Of a DNA stretch of 12,229 nt, positions 1 through 7,338 are shown one piece after another; positions within the stretch are counted from its first letter, which is position 1, and each line of letters opens with the position of its first letter. The notes beneath the pieces were generated by a model. The model saw only the letters and a list, made by a program, of their open reading frames with translations, was not told the DNA's origin and made no database searches. Source of the stretch: Phycisphaerales bacterium UBA3158 (GTDB lineage: Bacteria > Planctomycetota > Phycisphaerae > Phycisphaerales > SM1A02); contig DEYM01000152.1 in the NCBI GenBank assembly GCA_002364555.1, positions 1 to 12,229 on the forward strand. The letters run 5' to 3'. Position numbers and translations under genes: made by a program.

Positions 1-2
1 AA

Positions 3-76
<74 letters not shown>

Positions 77-89
77 GTAGAGGTGGGCC

Positions 90-117
90 AGTATACGACC
101 GACCGGACCAAGGTCAA
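90..117 (-). promoter_or_regulatory. Sigma70-type promoter of the initiator tRNA gene
   Basis: On the minus strand a TTGACC -35 element (117-112) is separated by 16 bp from a TATACT -10 element (95-90). The -10 ends 13 nt before the mature tRNA 5' end at 76, so transcription should begin near 83-82 and leave a leader of only about 6-7 nt for RNase P to remove. Both hexamers are close to consensus, as expected for a strongly expressed tRNA gene. Position and orientation fit no other gene on this strand. Confidence 0.8.
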
Positions 118-159
118 GGCGATGGCCAACAATGATGCTCCCATAACGTGCAGAACGGC

Positions 160-177
160 TCACAATGCGTCACAATG
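160..177. repeat. Tandem 8-bp direct repeat TCACAATG, period 10 bp
   Basis: TCACAATG occurs at 160-167 and again at 170-177, separated by 2 bp, so the copies sit one DNA helical turn apart in the leader of the TPR-sulfotransferase gene. Such spacing would suit a dimeric regulator, but a chance repeat cannot be excluded. It lies between the tRNA promoter and the preferred GTG start at 214. Confidence 0.3.
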
Positions 178-202
178 GGCATCGGATTATCAGGATCCCA
201 AC

Positions 203-208
203 GAGGAG
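203..208 (+). promoter_or_regulatory. Shine-Dalgarno site that sets the GTG-214 start
   Basis: GAGGAG at 203-208 ends 5 nt before GTG at 214. The longer reading frame opens at GTG-148, which has no purine-rich site in front of it, so 214 is the preferred start. Confidence 0.65.
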
Positions 209-213
209 CGCTC

Positions 214-1980
214 GTGGCCAAGCGATCAATTTCACAGCTGATGGATGAAGCCCAGTCCGCAACCAGTCGCGGAGATCATGCCAAGGCCGCCAAGCAGCTC
301 AAGCATGCATTCAAGATGGAGCCCTCCAATGAGGAGGTCATCAGAAGATTCAGCGATTCACTGGTTGCCTCGGGCAAGGCAGCCGAAGCCGTCGCCATTC
401 TTCGAAAAGCAACCAATGGCAGAAGTGGACATCCGGTCCTGACGGCCAATCTGGTGGCGGCGGAACATGCCGCCGGCAATGTCGCCCAGGCGCTGGCCGC
501 GGCGCAGGAGATGACCAGAATCGATCCGGACAATCCACAATCGTGGTTTCTTCTCGGTCGAATGCAGATGTCCGCAGCTGATTCCCCGACCGCATACAAG
601 ACACTCCAACAAGCCAATCAACTCGATCCGGAGGATCTGACCATACGTGGCCTGTTGGCGGATGCCCAGATGAGCATCGGCCAGTACCCCCTGCCGATCG
701 ATCAAGCCGAGGAGATGGTCAGAAGACAGCCCAATCTTTCTCGCAATCATTCGAGACTCGGCAACGGCTTCCGTATCAACCACCGATTCGACGAGGCGAT
801 CGCGGCGTTCGACGAGGCACTCAAGCTCGACAGACATAATCTGGAGGCCGTGGCCGGCAAGGCCGAGGTACTCGAATCGCTGGGTGAGACGGACAACGCG
901 ATCGCGCTGATCAAGCCCAGAATCGTCACGGGCCAGGTCTCCTTTCTGCTGCTGAGTTGCTGGGCGAGACTCTGCCAGAGAACGAAGGATCCACAAGCGG
1001 CGATCGGCCCGATCGAGAATTTCATCGCCTCCGGACGCGCCTCCGCATGGCATAGAAGCAATCTTCTGATCAAGCTCGGCCAGCTCTACGAGAAGGTCGA
1101 GCGATTCGACGAGGCCATGCAGGCATGGACCATCGGGAACGGGCTTCACAAGGGCAGATGGGACAACGGCAACCACGAACAGCTGATCGATGAACTGATC
1201 GAGGCCTTTTCCGACCAGAGCATGAAGGAACATCCCACAAGCGACTTCGCCAGCGAGCAACCCGTGTTCATCGTCGGGATGTATCGAAGTGGAACGACAC
1301 TGACCGAACAGATCCTCTCCGCCCATCCGGACATCGCCGGAGCCGGGGAGCTCGGGCACATGATCAGCCTGATACAGGGAATGCCCGCACGCATCGGGAG
1401 CGAAAGCCACTATCCCGCCTGCCTGGGCGAGCTCGAGGGCACGCATCTCAAGGACATGGCCCAGAGCTACTGCGACTATTCGCATCAGATGGCCGGCGAT
1501 GAAGCCCGCATCACCGACAAGATGCCGATGAACTATCTGAACGTCGGCCTGATCTCGCTCATGTTCCCCAACGCGCGGATTCTCCATTGCACGAGGAATC
1601 CTCTGGACACATGCCTGTCCTGCTATGGCAATGCATTCTCATCGAGAATGGCCTACACCGCCGATCTGACCGATCTGGGAAGGACCTACCGTCAGTATCA
1701 GCGCATCATGGAACACTGGAATTCGATCGAGACCATTCCCATCATGGAGGTGAACTACGAGACACTCGTCTCGGATCCGGAACCACTTCTCAGAGGGGTC
1801 CTTGATTTCATCGGCATGCCCTGGGATGACGCCTGCATGAACTTCCATGAAACCAACAGGATCAACGCCACTCCCAGCATCGATCAGGTGAGGGAGCCGT
1901 TGTACAGGGCATCGATGGGACGCGGGGACAGATTCGGCTCGAAGCTCGACGAGCTCAGGGCATCGCTTCAGATCGACTAG
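214..1980 (+). CDS. TPR-repeat protein with C-terminal PAPS-dependent sulfotransferase domain
   Basis: The predicted product is 588 aa from GTG-214; the frame is open back to GTG-148. The first ~300 residues are tetratricopeptide-like helical hairpins of about 34 residues, roughly seven or eight units; the clearest contains RFDEAIAAFDEALKLD. The C-terminal part is a sulfotransferase of the Sulfotransfer_3 type. PVFIVGMYRSGTTL at about 350-363 is the 5'-phosphosulfate loop that binds PAPS. ARILHCTRNPLDTCLS at about 454-469 is the 3'-phosphate-binding segment, with the Arg-Asn-Pro usual in this family. No signal peptide or membrane segment is seen, so it should act in the cytoplasm, moving sulfate from PAPS to an unknown acceptor (glycan, lipid, peptide or small molecule). 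The TPR part probably recruits that acceptor or a partner. It is alone on its strand, and its TAG stop overlaps the convergent hutF stop. Domain assignment is firm; substrate unknown. Confidence 0.88.
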   Translation: MAKRSISQLMDEAQSATSRGDHAKAAKQLKHAFKMEPSNEEVIRRFSDSLVASGKAAEAVAILRKATNGRSGHPVLTANLVAAEHAAGNVAQALAAAQEMTRIDPDNPQSWFLLGRMQMSAADSPTAYKTLQQANQLDPEDLTIRGLLADAQMSIGQYPLPIDQAEEMVRRQPNLSRNHSRLGNGFRINHRFDEAIAAFDEALKLDRHNLEAVAGKAEVLESLGETDNAIALIKPRIVTGQVSFLLLSCWARLCQRTKDPQAAIGPIENFIASGRASAWHRSNLLIKLGQLYEKVERFDEAMQAWTIGNGLHKGRWDNGNHEQLIDELIEAFSDQSMKEHPTSDFASEQPVFIVGMYRSGTTLTEQILSAHPDIAGAGELGHMISLIQGMPARIGSESHYPACLGELEGTHLKDMAQSYCDYSHQMAGDEARITDKMPMNYLNVGLISLMFPNARILHCTRNPLDTCLSCYGNAFSSRMAYTADLTDLGRTYRQYQRIMEHWNSIETIPIMEVNYETLVSDPEPLLRGVLDFIGMPWDDACMNFHETNRINATPSIDQVREPLYRASMGRGDRFGSKLDELRASLQID

Positions 1981-3251
1981 GCCACACCACCGACGATCGT
2001 TCCGGCAATGCATTCCTCCGCACCACCGAGAATGACGGCGGCCATCAGATCCTGATCCGCCACGCCAGTCAACGACGTCGCATCGAGATCCACGAGGACG
2101 AAATCAGCCAGGCGACCGGCTTCGAGACGGCCAGCGTTCAAGCCGAGCGAATCGGCCCCATGTCGTGTCGCCATGTCGATGAGCACACGATCGATGTGGC
2201 CACCTTCATCTCGACAGATGCCTCGCCCTTCGTGCCGAAGCCGCTGTCCGTATTCGGTCAGCCGCATCTCCTCGATCATCGAGATCCTGGCATTTGAATC
2301 GCTGCCCAGGCAGATGCGTCCTTCACAATCAAGGATATGCCTGACGTCGGCGATGCCATCACCCAGATTGGCCTCGGTCAAGGGGCATAGGCACACCCGT
2401 GAACCCGACTGAAGGTATCTGGCCATGTCGTCATGATCGGTATGCGTGTCATGGACAGCGGTGAATCGATCATCCAACTGCAGACTGTCCAGCAGAAGGG
2501 AGGTCGGCGTCGAGCCGTAGGCCTCCCGGCAGGCCTCTATTTCCGCACGCTGTTCCTCGACATGCATGTGGAAGACCAGACCACGCCGCCGGGACTCCTC
2601 GTGCAAGGCAATCAGCTGATCCCTTGGAACGGCGCGAATGGAATGCGCGACGACACCAAGTTGCTGCATGGAACCGTCGACCAGTCCAGCCAACCGATCC
2701 ATGTTGGCCCAATAGCCTTCGAGAGATTCCCCATCGAAACGCCTCTGGGCCGACTCGAGCGGCTGACCGAAGCCTCCACTGACGTAGTAGGCGTTCAGAA
2801 GAACGATTCGAATGCCCACTTCACGAGCCGATTCCAGAATGATCTCGTCGAATGCCCAGTCGTGGCCGTTCTCGTGATGCAGGTAATGGAATTCACCGAC
2901 ACTCGTCATTCCGGCCATTCGCATCTCATGAAAAGCCTGTGTGGCGATCCGCTTCATCGAGTCGAGATCCATCTCCTCTACCAGTTCGTACATCGCCTTA
3001 CGCCAGGACCAGAAATTGGAGTCCGGGTGATCGAAGTATTCACCTCGCCCACGCAACGCCCGCTGGAATGAATGGCTGTGGGAATTGACGAATCCAGGCA
3101 GCAGCGCGATTCGATCATGGGTCGGCTCGGCAGCCGTCTTCTCGATCGAAGCGATGACACCGTCCGATGCGATCGTCAACTCGAGTCCCCGATGAAGCTC
3201 GCCATCGACCCAGGCCATCTCGGGCCTGATGCAGTCCAGCATGGCCATCAT
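1977..3251 (-). CDS. hutF: Formimidoylglutamate deiminase (N-formimino-L-glutamate iminohydrolase)
   Basis: This 424-aa amidohydrolase converts N-formimino-L-glutamate to N-formyl-L-glutamate plus ammonia in the five-step histidine degradation route. The metal ligands are visible as HSH (His58, His60), His230 in HMHVEEQ and Asp318 in GSDSN. Glu233 and His267 occupy the catalytic positions. Residues matching the Pseudomonas HutF substrate contacts are also kept: Arg84 in FWSWR, Tyr123 in EFHYLHH, and His203/Arg206 in HSIRAV. TEANLGDGI and EEMRLTEYGQRLR are typical of HutF and separate it from guanine deaminase and other relatives. The ATG at 3251 overlaps the TGA of the upstream M20 gene (ATGA), with AGAGG 7 nt ahead; ATGs at 3248 and 3242 are possible alternatives. 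Its TAG stop lies in the same CTAG as that of the convergent sulfotransferase gene. No other hut gene is in the window. Confidence 0.92.
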   Translation of the reverse strand: MMAMLDCIRPEMAWVDGELHRGLELTIASDGVIASIEKTAAEPTHDRIALLPGFVNSHSHSFQRALRGRGEYFDHPDSNFWSWRKAMYELVEEMDLDSMKRIATQAFHEMRMAGMTSVGEFHYLHHENGHDWAFDEIILESAREVGIRIVLLNAYYVSGGFGQPLESAQRRFDGESLEGYWANMDRLAGLVDGSMQQLGVVAHSIRAVPRDQLIALHEESRRRGLVFHMHVEEQRAEIEACREAYGSTPTSLLLDSLQLDDRFTAVHDTHTDHDDMARYLQSGSRVCLCPLTEANLGDGIADVRHILDCEGRICLGSDSNARISMIEEMRLTEYGQRLRHEGRGICRDEGGHIDRVLIDMATRHGADSLGLNAGRLEAGRLADFVLVDLDATSLTGVADQDLMAAVILGGAEECIAGTIVGGVA

Positions 3252-4408
3252 GCCCGTGCCTCTTGATGACAGTGGGCCTGGACGGCCTCAGCCAGGTGTC
3301 CGGACCCTTTCAGGAACTGATCCATGGCGATGAATTCATCTGGTTGATGGGCCTGCGTGATGGAACCCGGACCCCATAGGACGGATTCAAGACCCAGACT
3401 CGACAGGTGACCACCGTCGCTGCAGTAGGACACGCCGATGCTTCTGGATTGCTCGATGGCGTCACAGGCAAGCCTGTTGACGGCTGTATCCTCATCGGTG
3501 CACATTGGCGGATTGTCGTTGTAGACCTCGAGGACCCAACGACCCTCTGGGAGCGATGACGACAACGCCTCTCGAATCATGCTCAGGTACTCCGCGGCAT
3601 CCTGATCCGGCATCACACGAAGACCACATCGGATCTCGGACGCCTCCGGGATGATGTTCCATGCGGCTCCACCATCGATTCCGACGATCGACAGAACGGG
3701 ATGAGGAACGGAATCGAATATGGGACTCGCCTCGGTGCGGATATCCTCGAACGAACTGATCAGATCGCCGAGCACTCCGATGGCCTTGCCTGCCATCTCG
3801 ATGGCGTTGATGCCGGAGGTGGGCGTTCCACTGTGTCCCGACGCACCACTGAGTCGAATCGTGAACTTGAGATGCCCCTTGTGCATGCGAACGACCTCGA
3901 GCATCGTCGGCTCACCGATGATGGTCGATCTCGGAAGGACAAGATCCGATGGCCACTGCTCGACCAGCGAGGCGGCTCCCAGACTGCCGAGTTCCTCATC
4001 ACAGGTCAGCACCAATGCCAGCGGGTGACCATCCGAGGACTGGGCTTCCCTGGCCATCGCATTGACGGCAAGCGCGTCGAATCCCTTCATGTCACAGGAA
4101 CCACGGGCGAAGAGCCTGCCATCACGTTCATGGAGTTCATGGGGGTCCGTGGTCCATCCCGAACCGACGGGCACACAGTCGAGATGGCCCGACAATGTCA
4201 TCCCGTCACCGGAACCATCGAGTGATCCCGAATGAACCACCAGATTCTCCTTGCCCTCACTGGCTTCGAATCGACGTGTGGTGAGGCCGGGCCGATCGAG
4301 ATAGTCGCAGAGGAAGTCCATGATCGGACGATTGGACAACTCGCTGGTCGTATCGAAGGCAACGAGTCGTGAGAGAAGGTCCTGATCGTTCATAATGGTC
4401 TTGGTCAT
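3248..4408 (-). CDS. argE: M20A-family deacylase, acetylornithine deacetylase (ArgE)-like
   Basis: From ATG-4408 the product is 386 aa, close to E. coli ArgE (about 383). The frame stays open to 4612, but the extra upstream residues would overlap the divergent peptidase gene and look non-homologous. Di-zinc M20 residues are all present: His75 and Asp77 in GHLDCVP, Asp106 in CDMKG, Glu138/Glu139 in CDEE, Glu166 in IGEP and His354 in QAHQPDE. MHKGHL, SGHSGTP and GINAIEMA match the ArgE dimerisation domain. ArgE frees ornithine from N-acetylornithine, but the family also accepts other N-acyl amino acids. The gene overlaps hutF by 4 bp (ATGA), whose product forms N-formylglutamate. I therefore consider an alternative role as N-formylglutamate deformylase. 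Family assignment is firm; exact substrate uncertain. No clear Shine-Dalgarno precedes 4408, and ATG-4393 is a second choice. Confidence 0.85.
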   Translation of the reverse strand: MTKTIMNDQDLLSRLVAFDTTSELSNRPIMDFLCDYLDRPGLTTRRFEASEGKENLVVHSGSLDGSGDGMTLSGHLDCVPVGSGWTTDPHELHERDGRLFARGSCDMKGFDALAVNAMAREAQSSDGHPLALVLTCDEELGSLGAASLVEQWPSDLVLPRSTIIGEPTMLEVVRMHKGHLKFTIRLSGASGHSGTPTSGINAIEMAGKAIGVLGDLISSFEDIRTEASPIFDSVPHPVLSIVGIDGGAAWNIIPEASEIRCGLRVMPDQDAAEYLSMIREALSSSLPEGRWVLEVYNDNPPMCTDEDTAVNRLACDAIEQSRSIGVSYCSDGGHLSSLGLESVLWGPGSITQAHQPDEFIAMDQFLKGSGHLAEAVQAHCHQEARA

Positions 4409-4446
4409 GGCACCGGAGGATACCGTCGCGAGGACGGCCTCGGCGG

Positions 4447-4454
4447 CGTATAGT
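4447..4454. promoter_or_regulatory. Overlapping divergent -10-like elements between argE-like and S9C genes
   Basis: The 84-bp divergent gap holds CGTATAGT at 4447-4454. On the plus strand TATAGT (4449-4454) would give a start near 4461 and a leader of about 30 nt for the peptidase gene. On the minus strand TATACG (4452-4447) would give a start near 4440 and a similar leader for argE-hutF. Neither strand has a recognisable -35 at 16-18 bp, so this rests on position and the -10 match only. Confidence 0.35.
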
Positions 4455-4492
4455 GACGAAACCCTGTTGGAATTAGCCATGAGGAGCCCACC

Positions 4493-6535
4493 ATGCCCAC
4501 TTCCACCCGCATGAAGACCAAGTCCCCCGTCACGCCCGAGAGCATCAAGGACCTCGTACTGCTCGGATCCCCCGCCCTCTCGCCGGACGGTTCCAGAGTG
4601 GCCTTCGTTCACAAGAAGATCGGATCGAAGAACAACTACGTCACCAACATCTGGATGATGGACAGCGACCGAGGCGCACCCGTCCAGTTCACCAACGGAT
4701 CCCGCGACGGTGCGCCGGCCTGGTCACCGGACGGCCACTGGCTGGCGTTCGTCTCCTCTCGAGAACAGAGAAGCCCGCAGGTCTATGTGATGCCCAGCAC
4801 CGGAGGTGAGGCCAGAGCCCTGACCGATCTTCCAGAAGGCGCCATCACACAGCTCAAATGGTCCCCGAACGGAACACAGGTCGCGTTCTCCTTCCGGGAA
4901 CAAGCCGATGATCTCACCCGGAAAGCGACGAGACGACGCAAGGAGGCTGGTGGAACGACACCCCCACTGGTCACCGAGGACATCTTCTATCGCCTCGATG
5001 GAGATGGATACTTCGGAGAGAGACGATTCAAGCTCCATGTCGCGAGCATCGAGGATGGCGGGCATCGAATGGTCTATGGCAAGGACACCATGGGCTTCTT
5101 CGATTACGACTGGGCTCCCGATGGACGCCGAATCGTCCTTGCGACCAATCGAAACAAGCAACCACTGAAGAATCCGGACAGAACCGAACTGCTTGTGCTG
5201 GATGTCCAGACGGGCAAGACCACCGTCATCCCGAACATGCCCCGGGGCACCAAGGGCAGTCCCGTCTTCTCGCCCAACGGCCGATGGATCGCCTATGCGG
5301 GCCGAACGGGCAAGGACTCGAGCTATTCGACGGACAATCTGGAACTCTGGCTCTGTGATTCAAAGACAGGCAAGGCACGATGCCTCAGTGGAGATACCGA
5401 CTGGTGCCTGCTGGCCGCCACACTCTCGGACACGAGTGAAGCGAGCTTCGAACCATGGATCGCCTGGAGTGGCAATGACCAGATCCTGGCTCGAATCGGA
5501 TGGCACGGGGAAGCCCATGTCGTGAGATTCGATCGACAGGGCAAGAAGAAACCCAGACGTCTGACCCTTGGCCGCGTCGTGTTGGGACCGGGCAATCTGT
5601 CCGCGGACGGCAAACGAATCGTCACGACGCTCGATCAGCCCACCGCCCCGCCAGAACTGCATGTCGGTCGAATAAGCGCCACGAGCATCTCGCTGAAGAA
5701 GCGAACGAGCTTCAATGACCAGTTCGTCAAGACCCACACCATCGCCAAGCCGACCATGAACTGGGTTCGATCGGCCGATGGCACCCGGGTCCAGACCTGG
5801 GTACTCAAGCCGCCCACCAGCCGGGGCAAGAGGCATCCGGGCATCGTCGAGGTCCATGGTGGTCCACATGCCCAGTACGGATGCACCTTCTTCCATGAGT
5901 TCCAGGTCCTCGCCAATGCAGGCTATGTGGTCGCCTATTCAAATCCGAGAGGCAGCAAGGGCTATGGCCGTGACTTCTGCGCCGCGATACGTGGCTGCTG
6001 GGGAACCGTCGACTGGGAGGACATCCATGCCGTCTCCCAGTGGCTGCAATCCAGGGAGTACGTCCAGACCAAGAAGATCGGGATCATGGGTGGCAGCTAC
6101 GGCGGCTACATGACCAACTGGGCCATCGGCAGCACCGACATGTTCACCGCGGCCATTTCCGATCGTTGCGTCAGCAACATGGTGAGCATGGGCGGCAACA
6201 GCGACTTCCCGTTCGAACCTGATCGCTACTGGGAGGGCAATTGCTGGGATCGCCCTGAAGCACTCTGGAAGAGCAGCCCCATTCGTCTGATGGGCCAGGC
6301 CAGGACCCCCACTCTCGTCATCCACTCGGAAGGCGACCTCCGATGCAACATAGAACAAGGCGAACAGATCTTCTCAGCCCTGAAGATCCAGAACGTGCCC
6401 GCTCGCTTCGTGCGATACCCGAGTGAAACAAGTCATGGCATGAGCCGGAATGGCCCACCGGACATGCGACTGCATCGCCTCGATGAAATCCTCAACTGGT
6501 GGAGACGATGGTTCAAGGGCAAGTCCTCCAGATGA
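4493..6535 (+). CDS. S9C-family serine peptidase (prolyl oligopeptidase / acylaminoacyl-peptidase type)
   Basis: The product is 680 aa, the usual size for S9C enzymes. The ATG at 4493 is backed by AGGAG at 4482-4486, 6 nt upstream. Residues ~13-400 form the beta-propeller lid, seen as repeated blades such as ALSPDGSRVAF, AWSPDGHWLAF, KWSPNGTQVAF and VFSPNGRWIAY. Residues ~420-680 are the alpha/beta hydrolase: PGIVEVHGGPHAQYG supplies the oxyanion region, GGSYGGYM carries nucleophile Ser535, Asp615 is in HSEGDL, and His648 is in TSHGM, completing the triad. Enzymes of this type cleave short peptides, often removing dipeptides, acylated residues or the product of a Pro/Ala site. The N-terminus is polar with no signal peptide, so a cytoplasmic peptide-recycling role is likely. 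Its TGA overlaps the btpA start (ATGA), so the two are probably co-translated. Exact specificity cannot be read from sequence. Confidence 0.92.
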   Translation: MPTSTRMKTKSPVTPESIKDLVLLGSPALSPDGSRVAFVHKKIGSKNNYVTNIWMMDSDRGAPVQFTNGSRDGAPAWSPDGHWLAFVSSREQRSPQVYVMPSTGGEARALTDLPEGAITQLKWSPNGTQVAFSFREQADDLTRKATRRRKEAGGTTPPLVTEDIFYRLDGDGYFGERRFKLHVASIEDGGHRMVYGKDTMGFFDYDWAPDGRRIVLATNRNKQPLKNPDRTELLVLDVQTGKTTVIPNMPRGTKGSPVFSPNGRWIAYAGRTGKDSSYSTDNLELWLCDSKTGKARCLSGDTDWCLLAATLSDTSEASFEPWIAWSGNDQILARIGWHGEAHVVRFDRQGKKKPRRLTLGRVVLGPGNLSADGKRIVTTLDQPTAPPELHVGRISATSISLKKRTSFNDQFVKTHTIAKPTMNWVRSADGTRVQTWVLKPPTSRGKRHPGIVEVHGGPHAQYGCTFFHEFQVLANAGYVVAYSNPRGSKGYGRDFCAAIRGCWGTVDWEDIHAVSQWLQSREYVQTKKIGIMGGSYGGYMTNWAIGSTDMFTAAISDRCVSNMVSMGGNSDFPFEPDRYWEGNCWDRPEALWKSSPIRLMGQARTPTLVIHSEGDLRCNIEQGEQIFSALKIQNVPARFVRYPSETSHGMSRNGPPDMRLHRLDEILNWWRRWFKGKSSR

Positions 6536-7332
6536 GTGATTTCAAGGGAACGCTCGATGGCAAGGGGCTGCTGATCGGGATGGTGCATCTGAGAGCACTA
6601 CCGGGAACCCCCCGTCATGAACTGCCGATCGACGAGATCGAGCGGATAGCGGTGCATGAAGCGATGGCGCTCGCCGATGCCGGCTTCGATGCCGTTCTGA
6701 TCGAGAACATGCACGATCTGCCCTATCTGAATCGTCAGGTCGGGCCCGAGATCGTCGCGGCCATGACTCGAGTATCGACCGTCATTCGCAGTGCGGTGGA
6801 ATGCCCAGTCGGCATCCAGGTACTGGCCGGCGCCAATCAGGCGGCACTGGCCATCGCCCATTGCTGCCAGCTTGATTTCATCCGAGCCGAGGCTTTCGTC
6901 CATGCGCACGTCGCCGACGAGGGGCTCATGAATGCGGATGCCGCCGAGTTGCTGCGGGAACGCAAGCGACTCGGAGCCGAACATGTCGCCATCATCGCGG
7001 ACATCTGCAAGAAGCATGCGAGCCATGCCATCACGGCGGACCTGACACTGGCGGATCATGCCAATGCCGCCATGTTCTGCGGTGCCGATGCCGTGATCGT
7101 GACCGGCAATGCGACTGGATCGCCAGTGGACACCAACGACCTCGATTCTGTCAGGGCTGCAACTCGACTTCCGGTCATCGTCGGATCGGGCGCCACGGCA
7201 CAATCCATCCCCGGACTCATGCAGAAGGCCCATGGCGTGATCGTCGGGAGTGATCTGAAGGTGGATGGACGATGGGATGGCGAACTGGACATGGCAAGAG
7301 TCCAGGCGGCAGTCGCCAACCGAGCAGTCTGA
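6532..7332 (+). CDS. btpA: BtpA/SgcQ family protein (predicted TIM barrel)
   Basis: From ATG-6532 the product is 266 aa, standard for the BtpA family. The frame opens earlier at 6499, but ATG-6532 forms an ATGA overlap with the peptidase stop and starts just before the conserved LLIGMVHLRALPGTP opening. Other family marks are IENMHDLPY, FIRAEAFVHAHVADEG, IIADICKKH, ADAVIVTGNATGSP and PVIVGSGAT. The alternating strand-helix order and glycine-rich final strands fit a TIM barrel with a phosphate-binding end. In cyanobacteria BtpA is needed for stable photosystem I; in enteric bacteria SgcQ lies in a putative sugar cluster. Neither role explains the protein here, and no biochemical reaction is known for it. 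Tight coupling to an S9C peptidase is the only local hint. There is no clear Shine-Dalgarno, consistent with re-initiation after the upstream stop. Confidence 0.88.
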   Translation: MSDFKGTLDGKGLLIGMVHLRALPGTPRHELPIDEIERIAVHEAMALADAGFDAVLIENMHDLPYLNRQVGPEIVAAMTRVSTVIRSAVECPVGIQVLAGANQAALAIAHCCQLDFIRAEAFVHAHVADEGLMNADAAELLRERKRLGAEHVAIIADICKKHASHAITADLTLADHANAAMFCGADAVIVTGNATGSPVDTNDLDSVRAATRLPVIVGSGATAQSIPGLMQKAHGVIVGSDLKVDGRWDGELDMARVQAAVANRAV

Positions 7333-7338
7333 TCCAGG

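Noticed and set aside
358..1587. A 409-codon open frame on the minus strand inside the sulfotransferase gene
   Set aside because: It lies fully antisense to a gene with clear TPR and PAPS-binding motifs, has no recognisable domain and no start signal. High GC and frequent CGA/ATC codons keep antisense frames open.
2433..3071. A 212-codon plus-strand frame across hutF
   Set aside because: It mirrors the well-conserved HutF reading frame and shows no domain of its own; it is an antisense shadow.
3701..4225. A 174-codon plus-strand frame across the M20 gene
   Set aside because: Antisense to the conserved zinc-ligand region of the deacylase, with no ribosome site or recognisable motif.
4467..4472. 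TTGGAA as a -35 element for the peptidase gene
   Set aside because: A -10 at normal spacing would fall on or beside the ribosome site and start codon, leaving no room for a leader.
4409..4612. N-terminal extension of the ArgE-like protein
   Set aside because: It would overlap the start of the divergent peptidase gene, is Gly/Ser-rich without homology to ArgE, and the start at 4408 already gives the normal family length.
6598..7233. A 211-codon minus-strand frame across btpA
   Set aside because: Antisense to the conserved BtpA barrel and without recognisable protein features.
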